A DNA stretch of 64,000 bases from Thiomicrorhabdus sp. Kp2 (GTDB lineage: Bacteria; Pseudomonadota; Gammaproteobacteria; Thiomicrospirales; Thiomicrospiraceae): the NCBI RefSeq assembly GCF_000478585.1, contig NZ_ARWI01000001.1, positions 1 to 64,000 on the forward strand, in the 5' to 3' direction. The stretch's first letter is position 1; each line of letters begins with the position of its first letter. Position numbers and translations under genes: made by a program. The notes beneath the pieces were generated by a model, which did no database searches, was not told where the DNA came from, and saw only the letters and a program-made list of their open reading frames with translations. Of this stretch, positions 35,112 through 42,907 are shown piece after piece.

Positions 35112-36884
35112 ATGAGTAAAATTATAGACATCGTTGTTCCAGACATCGGCGATTTCGCCGAAGTCGATATTATTGAAGTATTGGTTTCAGCGGGTGAAGA
35201 AGTCGCTCAAGATGACTCTTTAGTGACTTTAGAATCAGATAAAGCCACGATGGAAATCCCTGCGCCATTCGCAGGTAAGATTGTTTCTTTCTCAGCAGAG
35301 GTGGGCGACAAAGTCAAAGAGGGTTCAATTCTAGGAACCATTGAAATTGCCGACCATAACACCGTTTTAGCGAATGTAGAAGAAAGTGTAGCGCCTGCTG
35401 AGCCAGAAGCACCAAAAACTGAAACGCCTGCGCCTCAAGCGGTTGCTGCCAGTGATTTACCTCCTGCAGATATTCAGTGTGAAGTCTTGGTTCTAGGTTC
35501 AGGCCCTGGTGGCTACACAGCGGCATTCCGTGCGGCTGACCTGGGTAAAAAAGTGGTGATGGTTGAGCGTTACAGCAATATCGGTGGTGTTTGCCTAAAC
35601 GTCGGTTGTATTCCATCAAAAGCCTTATTGCACATGTCTGTGGTGTTAAATGAAACCAAAGAAATGAGCGCACACGGCATTACTTTTGCCGAACCTCAAA
35701 TTGATATTGATAAGATTCGTGCTTTTAAAGACGGGGTTATCAATAAACTAACAGGCGGTTTATCAGGCCTGGCAAAAGCCCGTAAAGTAGAAGTCGTCAC
35801 CGGTTACGGTAAATTCACATCAGGTAATACGGTTTCGGTAGAAGCAGACGATGGGTCTATTAAGACCATTGCGTTTGAAAAAGCGATTATTGCCGCGGGT
35901 TCACGTGTTATCAAATTACCATTTATTCCACATGATGACCCACGTGTTATGGATTCAACCGATGCCTTAGCTTTAGAAGAAATTCCAAAACGTCTATTGG
36001 TTATTGGTGGCGGAATCATCGGTCTAGAAATGGCGCAGGTTTATGACTCTTTAGGGTCAAAAATCACGGTGGTTGAGCTTGGAGATACCATTATCCCAGG
36101 TGCGGATAAAGACATTTCTAAACCACTGCTTAAAAAGATTAAAAAGCAATACGAAAACGTATTTCTAAAATCAAAAGTCACCAATGTCGAAGCCAAGCCA
36201 GAAGGCTTATTAGTTACGTTTGAAGGTAAAGGCTGCCCAGAAACCGACCTATTTGACCGTGTATTAGTTGCCGTAGGCCGTGCCGCAAATGGTAAGCTGA
36301 TTGATGCAGACAAAGCTGGGGTTGCCGTAAACGATTGGGGCTTTATTGACGTTAACGAACGTCAAGAAACCAATGTAAGCAATATCTACGCAATCGGTGA
36401 TATTGTAGGCCAGCCAATGCTAGCTCACAAAGCCGTACACGAAGGTAAAGTCGCCGCTGAAGTCATTTGCGGAATGCCAAGCGCCTTTACACCAATGTCT
36501 ATACCATCGGTGGCCTATACCGACCCAGAAGTGGCTTGGGCAGGTAAAACTGAAGAAGAACTTAAAGCCGAAGGCATTGAATACGAAAAAGGCGCCTTCC
36601 CTTGGGCGGCTTCAGGTCGTAGCTTAAGCCTAGGGCGTGACGAAGGTCTAACCAAAGCCATGTTCTGTGCCAAAACACACCGTTTACTCGGTTGTGGAAT
36701 GGTCGGGCCAAACGCAGGTGAGCTGATTGCAGAAGCGATGCTAGCAATTGAGATGGGTGCAGATATGCAAGATATTGGATTGACGATTCATCCGCATCCT
36801 ACTCTAAGTGAAACGCTTTGTTTTGCGGCTGAGATGGCGGAGGGGACGATTACCGATCTAATGCCTCCTAAGCGTAAAAAGTAA
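35112..36884 (+). CDS. lpdA: Dihydrolipoyl dehydrogenase (E3) with N-terminal lipoyl domain
   Basis: 590 residues. Residues 1-80 are a lipoyl domain closely similar to that of AceF, with Lys in ESDKATMEIP. After an Ala/Pro/Glu linker comes the flavoprotein: the FAD loop VLGSGPGGYTAAFRA, the redox disulfide GGVCLNVGCIPSKALLH, the NAD loop VIGGGIIGLEMA and the C-terminal His-Pro block TIHPHPTLSE. It reoxidises dihydrolipoyl groups with NAD+. The lipoyl-E3 fusion is known from a subset of proteobacteria, such as the Neisseria P64k protein. Confidence 0.96.
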   Translation: MSKIIDIVVPDIGDFAEVDIIEVLVSAGEEVAQDDSLVTLESDKATMEIPAPFAGKIVSFSAEVGDKVKEGSILGTIEIADHNTVLANVEESVAPAEPEAPKTETPAPQAVAASDLPPADIQCEVLVLGSGPGGYTAAFRAADLGKKVVMVERYSNIGGVCLNVGCIPSKALLHMSVVLNETKEMSAHGITFAEPQIDIDKIRAFKDGVINKLTGGLSGLAKARKVEVVTGYGKFTSGNTVSVEADDGSIKTIAFEKAIIAAGSRVIKLPFIPHDDPRVMDSTDALALEEIPKRLLVIGGGIIGLEMAQVYDSLGSKITVVELGDTIIPGADKDISKPLLKKIKKQYENVFLKSKVTNVEAKPEGLLVTFEGKGCPETDLFDRVLVAVGRAANGKLIDADKAGVAVNDWGFIDVNERQETNVSNIYAIGDIVGQPMLAHKAVHEGKVAAEVICGMPSAFTPMSIPSVAYTDPEVAWAGKTEEELKAEGIEYEKGAFPWAASGRSLSLGRDEGLTKAMFCAKTHRLLGCGMVGPNAGELIAEAMLAIEMGADMQDIGLTIHPHPTLSETLCFAAEMAEGTITDLMPPKRKK

Positions 36885-36920
36885 TTGGGTTGCGGCTAAA
36901 ACGTGCCATTTCTGCGTTAT

Positions 36921-36958
36921 GAAAATGATCACATACTTATAGTATGCTCAACATTTTC
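36921..36958. repeat. Imperfect inverted repeat downstream of lpd
   Basis: GAAAATG and CATTTTC form the outer arms, CATACT and AGTATG the inner arms, with TAT at the centre. It has no T run. It may be a repetitive extragenic element or part of an mRNA 3' structure. Confidence 0.45.
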
Positions 36959-37030
36959 AAGCCTTGAACTGACAAGTTTTATCTCGCAACGATTTTGTTG
37001 CTGGCAAAGTAGTAATTGATTTCTAAATTT

Positions 37031-37042
37031 ACCAGGCCTGGT
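37031..37042. repeat. 12-bp iterated palindrome, copy 12 (before lpd terminator)
   Basis: A perfect copy, 19 bases upstream of the terminator at 37061. Confidence 0.9.
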
Positions 37043-37060
37043 AGGTTTGAACACTTAAAG

Positions 37061-37084
37061 AACCCGCTTTTTAGCGGGTTTTTT
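37061..37084 (+). terminator. Intrinsic terminator of the pyruvate dehydrogenase cluster
   Basis: The stem AACCCGCT/AGCGGGTT with a TTTT loop is followed by T. It lies 176 bases after the lpd stop and 19 bases after a palindrome copy. Confidence 0.85.
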
Positions 37085-37183
37085 ATTGGTTTTATTACGT
37101 ATTTTTTAGGTTAATGGAAAATTTATGTATTTAAAATGTATTATCATTGCTCTACGCTTAAGTATTCATAGGTTATAAGTTTT

Positions 37184-38887
37184 ATGCTTGAAAATTTAAA
37201 GAACTTACAAAAGATTTATACCTTTCGTGATGTTTTAAGGCATTCACGAGTACTAATATTGTTGATTTTGTCATTTTTAACATTGTTCTCTTGGTGGCTT
37301 TTGGAATCAGGGGTTGCGTGGGCATTTGATTATGTGTGGTTTTTTGCTTTATTAGCGGTGACTTTATTTGTTTGGAAGCTGTGGCCAGGACATAGTTCTT
37401 TTCGGCGTAAAAAAATTCTCAATGCAAATTCATTAATCAAACATGGTTTATTTTCAGATGCTTATCAAATTTATCAGCGACTTAATAGGCTGGCTGTTTT
37501 CCCTTGGGAAAAGCATCAGGCGCAGTTAGATTTGGCTTGGTTCTTATTTGAAGTAGGTAATCATCAACGAGCTTATGCATTAGCCGAAGAGTTAGCTGTA
37601 CATTCTGGTAATCTTTCTGACCGGGTTCGTGTGAATTTGGATTTTTTGTTGGTTAGGAAATTGGAAAGTGCTCAACTATATGATCAGGCCTTATCCCGTC
37701 TAGAAGTTCTTTTAGAATCGGTTGAAAAACCAAGATTACGTATGCAAATATACAATAACCGCGGTCGCATTTATACCTTTTTACATCAACTGGATTTTGC
37801 ACAAGTTGAGTATGAAAAATCTTATAGATTATTTAAACAAAAAATAGAGCCAGAGTTTTTTTCAGTAATTGTTCATAATTTATTGCTGAACTATGCTCGT
37901 CAAGGTTTATTAGATAAATCTGAGTGCTTAATTTTAGAGTATGAAAAATTTCTGGATAAAAACAATCGTGAACAATGGATTGAGTATTCTAATGATTTGC
38001 TCCATGCAGGCAGGGAGGCAGAGTGTCAAGCTTGGATAGACAAGGCTTATGCCATACAGACAAAGTTTCCTCCACAAAGTGAGGAAGATGTATTTGTTTT
38101 TCGATTAAGTGAGTTACGCATGCGTTTAAATGATGGCAAAGCATTTAATAAAAGCTATGACAGTTTTATGCCTAAGCTCAAAGTCAATCTTGAAGAAGGA
38201 AAGCTTGATCTTGGTAAGAAATTATTAATCCATCGAGAGCTGACGCATGTGTTGAATGCGCAAATTGCAAAAAACATTGGTAACCAACGATGGTTGGATG
38301 ATTATATGTGGTTGACTGTTCAGTCCAAACAATGGCTACCGTTTATTGATCAGATGATTGGGAAAATAAATACGGCGTTGCCGATTGATAAGGTGAATTG
38401 GCTAAAAGCAAAGGAACGACTGATAATATCTTCGATTGCCTTTGAATTGGATTTAGCTGTTCTAGAACTGGCATTAAAAGAAATTGTAAAGTTGCAAAAT
38501 CGTGTGATTGATTTATGGCAAGACGTTGAAAATGTCCATGATACGGTAGAAGAGCAGATTGTCCTTGTAGATTTGGCCATTACTTCCACCACGCAAGCCA
38601 GCTGCCAAAATGAGCATGCGATGATGGTTAGAGTATTTCGTGAGTCTGTAGAAAGCGCGTTGGATAATCTGATTGAATGGGTCACCAGTTTGCAAACATA
38701 TCACGGTCAAGAAGCGCGGGTTATTTTTATTGCATGGGCACTCTTGAATATCCGTAATAATAAGATACTCGCTGATAAGTTGATTAAAAAACTACATACA
38801 GAACAATTTTCGCTCAAACATTATGCGCTGTTTGTTAGAGAACAACATACACAGGTGATTAGTATATTAAGGAATACTTGTGACTAA
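37184..38887 (+). CDS. Membrane-anchored TPR protein, hypothetical
   Basis: 567 residues. Two transmembrane segments near the N-terminus (LILLILSFLTLFSWWLL and WFFALLAVTLFVWKLW, about 24-68) form a hairpin. The rest is cytoplasmic and helical with TPR-like repeats, for example GLFSDAYQIYQRLNRL, GNHQRAYALAEELA and QLYDQALSRLEVLLE. No catalytic motif is visible. It probably serves as a scaffold. Composition is ordinary for the window. It stands alone, at the left edge of a decayed accessory stretch. Confidence 0.75.
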   Translation: MLENLKNLQKIYTFRDVLRHSRVLILLILSFLTLFSWWLLESGVAWAFDYVWFFALLAVTLFVWKLWPGHSSFRRKKILNANSLIKHGLFSDAYQIYQRLNRLAVFPWEKHQAQLDLAWFLFEVGNHQRAYALAEELAVHSGNLSDRVRVNLDFLLVRKLESAQLYDQALSRLEVLLESVEKPRLRMQIYNNRGRIYTFLHQLDFAQVEYEKSYRLFKQKIEPEFFSVIVHNLLLNYARQGLLDKSECLILEYEKFLDKNNREQWIEYSNDLLHAGREAECQAWIDKAYAIQTKFPPQSEEDVFVFRLSELRMRLNDGKAFNKSYDSFMPKLKVNLEEGKLDLGKKLLIHRELTHVLNAQIAKNIGNQRWLDDYMWLTVQSKQWLPFIDQMIGKINTALPIDKVNWLKAKERLIISSIAFELDLAVLELALKEIVKLQNRVIDLWQDVENVHDTVEEQIVLVDLAITSTTQASCQNEHAMMVRVFRESVESALDNLIEWVTSLQTYHGQEARVIFIAWALLNIRNNKILADKLIKKLHTEQFSLKHYALFVREQHTQVISILRNTCD

Positions 38888-38909
38888 AAAAGAATAATTG
38901 GGGTCAAAC

Positions 38910-38990
38910 AATTGGGGTCAGAGTAAAATTAAATTTTCAAGCTGTTGAAAAACATAGTGAATTAGAAATAACTTAATTCTGACCCCAATT
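38910..38990. mobile_element. Small non-autonomous inverted-repeat element (GGGGTCAGA type)
   Basis: The left arm AATTGGGGTCAGAGT (38910-38924) and the right arm ATTCTGACCCCAATT (38976-38990) are complementary at 14 of 15 positions, with 51 bases between. No transposase is encoded. A partial extra left arm (AATTGGGGTCAAACA) sits just upstream at about 38896. The ends resemble widespread repeats that I associate with REP-associated (Y1) transposases; that link is from memory. Confidence 0.6.
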
Positions 38991-38997
38991 AAAAGTT

Positions 38998-39009
38998 ACC
39001 AGGCCTGGT
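38998..39009. repeat. 12-bp iterated palindrome, copy 13
   Basis: A perfect copy between the small inverted-repeat element and the terminator at 39019. Confidence 0.9.
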
Positions 39010-39018
39010 TAAATTGTT

Positions 39019-39053
39019 AAAACCGTTTAGCATTTTTGTTAAGCGGTTTTTTT
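39019..39053 (+). terminator. Intrinsic terminator, AACCGTTTAG..TTAAGCGGTT type
   Basis: AAACCGTTTAG pairs with TTAAGCGGTTT with wobble pairs, followed by seven T. It lies 10 bases after a palindrome copy. Confidence 0.75.
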
Positions 39054-39164
39054 ATATTTAAACTCTACTAATTACGTATTTTTACTCAATCTTGATTAGG
39101 GTTTGGTAAACTAGATTTTTATGTCAGTTCTTTGGTATTATCCAGATGGATAAAAAATGGTACA

Positions 39165-39470
39165 ATGAAAGTTAGAAAATTTTGGTTAGGTGAGTTATGT
39201 CCTTTTGATGATAGCTTTCGGCGCGTTAAAGATCCACAGGCAAAAGCTAAAATCTTAACTCGGTTACGGCGTTTGGAGTTAGGTAATCGAGGTGACTTTA
39301 AAAATATTGAAGGCAATCTGTATGAGTTGCGTATTGATGTTGGCAAGGGGTGGCGAGTTTATTATCAACAACAGGCACATGATGTGGTTTTACTCTACCT
39401 AACAGGGAATAAATCAACCCAAGCAAAAGATATTGAAAAAGTAAAAGGCTGGATAAATGAAAACAACTGA
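39165..39470 (+). CDS. HigB/RelE-like toxin of a type II toxin-antitoxin system
   Basis: 101 residues from the ATG at 39165. The blocks RLRRLELGNRGDFKNIEGNL (ending before YELRIDVG), GWRVYYQQ, LLYLTGNKSTQAKDIEKV match the addiction-module killer family (HigB-like, RelE fold), which cleaves mRNA at the ribosome. Its stop overlaps the antitoxin start by 14 bases, a toxin-first order usual for HigBA-like loci. The start is tentative because there is no clear ribosome site; the frame runs open to a TTG at 39132. Confidence 0.85.
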   Translation: MKVRKFWLGELCPFDDSFRRVKDPQAKAKILTRLRRLELGNRGDFKNIEGNLYELRIDVGKGWRVYYQQQAHDVVLLYLTGNKSTQAKDIEKVKGWINENN

Positions 39471-39729
39471 ATTGAATGTCTCTGACTATTTAGCAACAGA
39501 AGAGGACGTTAAGCAGTATTTACAAGCGGCGTTAGATGAGAATGATCCAGAGTTTTTTATTGATGCTTTGGCGATCGTAAGCCGTTCTAAAGGCATGAAA
39601 GAAATATCAGAAAAGACAGGCCTGGGTTATCAGAGTTTATACAAGTCTTTTGGTGCTGGTAAACACCCGCGTTTTGAAACGGTTTATAAGGTCATACACG
39701 CTTTAGGGTTAAACTTTAGGTTGGTTTAA
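39457..39729 (+). CDS. HigA-like antitoxin with HTH
   Basis: 90 residues. An N-terminal segment DYLATEEDVKQYLQAALDE is followed by a helix-turn-helix (MKEISEKTGLGYQSLYKSFG) and ends FETVYKVIHALGLNFRLV. This is the 'putative addiction module antidote' family that pairs with HigB-like killers. It should bind and neutralise the toxin and repress the operon. It overlaps the toxin gene by 14 bases. Confidence 0.88.
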   Translation: MKTTELNVSDYLATEEDVKQYLQAALDENDPEFFIDALAIVSRSKGMKEISEKTGLGYQSLYKSFGAGKHPRFETVYKVIHALGLNFRLV

Positions 39730-40092
39730 AAGATGGGATACAGTTTAAAGTAACCAGGCCTTTATACCCCCTTTCGGGGTGTGGTAGTTTATAAAAAGAA
39801 CACGCTTAGCAAGTTTTGTTAAGCGGGTTTTATGATTTTGGCAATGCTTGATTTTTTGATTAAAGGGGGCAGAGTCCTTTAATAAAAAAGGGGTCAAAGC
39901 CGTTTTTTGTGGATAAGTTATCTTTTTAATTTTGTAGTTATTAAGTTTTCGTTGGTTTCAGTGATAGCAGGCCTGGTAGAATTGTTTTTAAAATATGTGA
40001 GGTAGGTTGTTAATCTTAAACTCTACTGAAATACACATCTGTATACTAATGGTCAAAATGCTTAATAAACCCTTATCTAAATACATTAATTT
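39730..40092. other. Intergenic stretch of broken repeats
   Basis: Contents in order: an interrupted palindrome copy (39754-39784) whose halves ACCAGGCC and TGGT are split by a 21-base hairpin-containing insert with ACCCC/GGGGT; a weak terminator (39800-39831, CGCTTAG/TTAAGCG then GGGTTTT); a run resembling the GGGGTCAGA-type repeat (GGGGGCAGAGTCC, GGGGTCAAAGCC, 39866-39901); and a one-mismatch palindrome (39966-39977). No gene is seen. Confidence 0.55.
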
Positions 40093-40303
40093 ATGAATCC
40101 AGAGAACTTAAAGAAACTTGTTGAAGTCACGATGCCTTACGGTAAATACAAGGGTCGAATTATCGCTGATTTGCCAGGCAATTACCTTAATTGGTTTGCT
40201 AGAAAGGGTTTTCCGCCTGGTAATTTAGGGCAGTTATTGGCTTCTAATGCAGGAGTTGGATCATAATGGTTTAAAGTCACTACTTGACCCTTTAAGAGAG
40301 TGA
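40093..40303 (+). pseudogene. DUF3820-family protein, frameshifted
   Basis: From the ATG at 40093 the frame gives MPYGKYKGRIIADLPGNYL and WFARKGFPPGNLGQLL, the DUF3820 core, then breaks and stops at 57 residues. In the +1 frame from 40247 the expected end continues as MQELDHNGLK, then SLLDPLRE, with stop at 40301-40303. Removing one T in GCTTCTAATG (about 40242-40243) restores a 69-residue protein. This is either a real single-base insertion or a sequencing error. DUF3820 function is unknown to me. Confidence 0.8.
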
Positions 40304-40389
40304 GTTTTATGAGAGAATTGAGTTTTTAAATAACCCTATATCTGCAAAGCATATTGGCCGCAGGATATGCCAGGCCAGGTAGTTTTCAA

Positions 40390-40422
40390 AAAACGTTTAG
40401 CCTTTTTGTTAAGCGGTTTTTT
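40390..40422 (+). terminator. Weak intrinsic terminator, CGTTTAG..TTAAGCG type
   Basis: AAACGTTTAG and TTAAGCGGTTTTTT form the same stem type as 39019, with a decayed left arm. It lies 10 bases after an imperfect palindrome GCCAGGCCAGGT (40369-40380). Confidence 0.5.
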
Positions 40423-40550
40423 ATGTCTGAAAAGAAACAAAAGTTGATAATCTAATGTATAGGTAGTTTTTGCCCAGTGATAAAATAATTTGATTTTGAC
40501 TGATAGGAAAATGTTATATGATTTTGCCCGAAATAATAATAGGTGAAAAC

Positions 40551-40679
40551 ATGTCTAATCAAACTCAAAACAAAGTTAAAACGGCTTCATGGCTAAAATA
40601 TGGTCTTATCGGGGCATTACTTTTACTGGCTCCAATTACATTGATTAGTGAAATTGTATTGCCAATAGCAACGGCTTAG
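40551..40679 (+). CDS. 42-residue single-span membrane peptide
   Basis: The sequence starts MSNQTQNKVKTASWLKYG, then has one hydrophobic span (LIGALLLLAPITLISEIVL), and ends PIATA. A good ribosome site, AGGTG, lies upstream of the ATG, and a strong terminator follows 27 bases after the stop, so this looks like a real small gene with its own transcription unit. Family and role are unknown. A type I toxin peptide is conceivable but no antisense RNA is evident. Confidence 0.62.
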   Translation: MSNQTQNKVKTASWLKYGLIGALLLLAPITLISEIVLPIATA

Positions 40680-40705
40680 TTGACTATTTAAATAATGCTT
40701 ATAGA

Positions 40706-40743
40706 AAAGCCGAGTTATCTTTTTGAGGTAACTCGGCTTTTTT
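40706..40743 (+). terminator. Strong intrinsic terminator after the 42-residue peptide gene
   Basis: A 12-bp perfect stem AAAGCCGAGTTA/TAACTCGGCTTT is followed by a T run. Confidence 0.9.
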
Positions 40744-40783
40744 ATTTGGAATTGAATTTACCTAACGATTCTTTCAAAAACCT

Positions 40784-40795
40784 ACCAGGCCTGGT
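40784..40795. repeat. 12-bp iterated palindrome, copy 14
   Basis: A perfect copy downstream of the peptide gene terminator. Confidence 0.9.
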
Positions 40796-40952
40796 TGCCC
40801 TGTAAAGGATTTGATACTCATTATTTTCTGACTGTAAAATCATTTTTATCAGGGGTTGCTTTGTTTTATCATAAAGATTATTTTTTGTCATTTATCGCTG
40901 TTCAGGCTGATTGGCATCGTTAATAAAAACCATTTATAAAAAAAGCGAGTTG

Positions 40953-41944
40953 ATGACTACGCAGATTAATGAAAATAAAACGGTTTCAAGTGCTGATGAA
41001 CTTAGGTATTTAAAGCCGTTTGGAACAATTCTGAAGATAATCTGTTCATCGTCTTGAAAACAGAGGATGGGGATTTTATTACCGAACGTAGCAATCCTGC
41101 TTTGGTAAAGCTTTTTAAAATGACTCCTCAACAGGCATCAGGTGCCTCCTTAAAAACACTGCTTCCAGTAGAAGCTTTTCAAAAAATTGCGCAACGTTAT
41201 AACGACTGTTTACAAAACAACGCCCCTGTTCATTATGCGGAAACTCATGTTCTTGATGACTCTGGTGAAGCACGCTATTGGGAAACAATGATTCTTCCCA
41301 TTATTGATGAATAAACTGGAGCACAACGCATTTTTGGTATTTCGCGTGAGTTTACTCGACTCAAACGTATAGAAGAGCAATTAAAACTGACTAATGAAAA
41401 GCTTGAGGAAACAGTAAAGGCCAGAACTAAAGAGCTTGAAGAGGCACTCCAAAAAATGGAGAAAATCTCAATCTACGATAAGTTGACTATGCTTTACAAC
41501 CGCCATAAGTTAGACAATGAGTTAACTAAGGAGGTTAATTTTGCCAAACGTTACGGTAATTGCTTTGGTTTGATTTTAATAGATGTTGATAATTTTAAGG
41601 TTATTAATGACTCTTTAGGTCACGTATTTGGCGACAGAGTTTTAAAGGAATTTGCCGATGTTTTGAAGCGCTCGATCCGCCAAACAGATATTGCTGGTAG
41701 ATGGGGAGGGGATGAGTTTTTGATTATTGTGCCCAAAGCCTCTAAAGAAACCATTTTACACTTGGCAAAGACCCTTCAGAATCATATAAAACAACATAAG
41801 TTTGAAAAGATTGGACTTTTAACCTTGAGTATTGGTGGTGCCGTTTACCCAGAATCAGATAATGTAGATTCAATCATTCAACGTGCGGATAAAGCTTTGT
41901 ATGGTTCGAAAGATAAAGGCAAAGACAATTTCACGTTAGAATAA
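40953..41944 (+). pseudogene. Diguanylate cyclase with PAS domain, inactivated
   Basis: The ATG at 40953 starts MTTQINENKTVSSADELRYLKPF, noted by its ends MTTQINENK and LRYLKPF. The frame then shifts near 41020, after which the expected WNNSEDNLFIVLKTEDGD continues. In that second frame a TAA at 41312-41314 interrupts the PAS domain (LPIIDE, stop, TGAQRIFGISREF). The coiled coil and GGDEF domain follow intact (DKLTMLYNRHKL, IDVDNFKVINDSLGH, RQTD, GGDEF). Two independent lesions make this a true pseudogene. The segment from 41456 could still give a free GGDEF domain. Confidence 0.88.
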
Positions 41945-42010
41945 GGTTGTAATCAATAGATTCTTTAATGTGAATTTAAAATAGTGATTATTTCTATTTT
42001 ATGCTTGAAT

Positions 42011-42040
42011 AAAACCTGCGCCTAAAAATGCAGGTTTTTT
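42011..42040 (+). terminator. Intrinsic terminator
   Basis: The stem AAAACCTGC/GCAGGTTTT with a 10-base loop and T run, 66 bases after the diguanylate cyclase pseudogene. Confidence 0.75.
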
Positions 42041-42150
42041 GTTTTCGGTTCTCAGGCTTTTTCATTTCTGCTAAGTGGGACAGCAGTGGAGCTAACCCCT
42101 TTTATGGATGACTAACACACTAAAAATAAGAGAGGATCGAGACTGACAGT

Positions 42151-42783
42151 ATGAGCGATATTCCTGAATTGCCACCGTTGCCAGAGCGTTTTGAAGCTCT
42201 GTTATGGGAACTTTTAAAAACACGGCAGAGCATCAGTGAATATGAACTCTTGCGATATTTATCTGAACAAGGTTTATCTGACTTTAAACCTGACTTGGAT
42301 CCATTAACGCTATTTCGTGCCCATTTTTTACTCTTTCACCTACTTTATCGTATACAAGACCAGTGGTTTTTTGAAAGTCGTGGTTGGCTTAGCATCCATA
42401 CGACAGATATTCATTTACAGGAAATGGCATTTTCTCCGAAGTCTGTCGAGAGAACGCCACAAGAGGTGCATAAAGATGACCCCGTCAAAGCTTATTATCT
42501 GGATTACCGTGAATTTTTAAACACACAAGAAGAGGATGTACTGGGCTTATTGGATGATTTTTGGAAAAAGATGGCCAGCCATCCTATTTACCCCATTAAT
42601 GAGGGGGCCAGATTGCAAGCCCAGCAAACTCTTGGTTTGGAAAATCAGATTGTATCTAGGCAGAGTGTGAAATTACAGTTTCGTAACTTGTGTCAGCAAC
42701 ACCATCCTGATAAGGGTGGGGATGCTCAGGTTTTTAGGCAGATTTGCGATGCTAAAGAGATTTTGCTTCAGGGGTTAAATTAA
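42151..42783 (+). CDS. DnaJ-related protein with C-terminal J domain
   Basis: 210 residues. An N-terminal DNAJ-related region (LPPLPERFEALLWELLK, then LFRAHFLLFHLLYRIQDQW) is followed by a short C-terminal J domain with the invariant His-Pro-Asp in CQQHHPDKGGD. The HPD loop stimulates Hsp70 ATPase, so it is probably a specialised DnaK co-chaperone. There is no signal peptide or membrane span. The start ATG is 126 bases after the terminator at 42011; the ribosome site is weak (GAGGATCGAG). Confidence 0.82.
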   Translation: MSDIPELPPLPERFEALLWELLKTRQSISEYELLRYLSEQGLSDFKPDLDPLTLFRAHFLLFHLLYRIQDQWFFESRGWLSIHTTDIHLQEMAFSPKSVERTPQEVHKDDPVKAYYLDYREFLNTQEEDVLGLLDDFWKKMASHPIYPINEGARLQAQQTLGLENQIVSRQSVKLQFRNLCQQHHPDKGGDAQVFRQICDAKEILLQGLN

Positions 42784-42907
42784 AAGCGGATCCTGGCGAG
42801 TTGTTCTGATTCGTTCAAGCCATTTAAAAAACGCTTAAAACCGTTTTTTACTCGGCCACTCATTATTTTAGACTGGATGAAATACTTAACAAGTTAAAGG
42901 TATGGTT

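Noticed and set aside
35314-35673. A 119-residue open frame on the - strand inside lpd
   Set aside because: It is antisense to a conserved enzyme, has no ribosome site or recognisable domain, and follows from the codon bias of lpd.
38350-38685. Open frame on the - strand inside the TPR protein gene
   Set aside because: No domain, no ribosome site, and it lies wholly inside a longer coding frame with TPR structure.
41456-41944. An independent GGDEF-only gene
   Set aside because: The same frame continues upstream through a coiled coil and PAS domain past one TAA, so it is the end of a broken longer gene, not a separate one.
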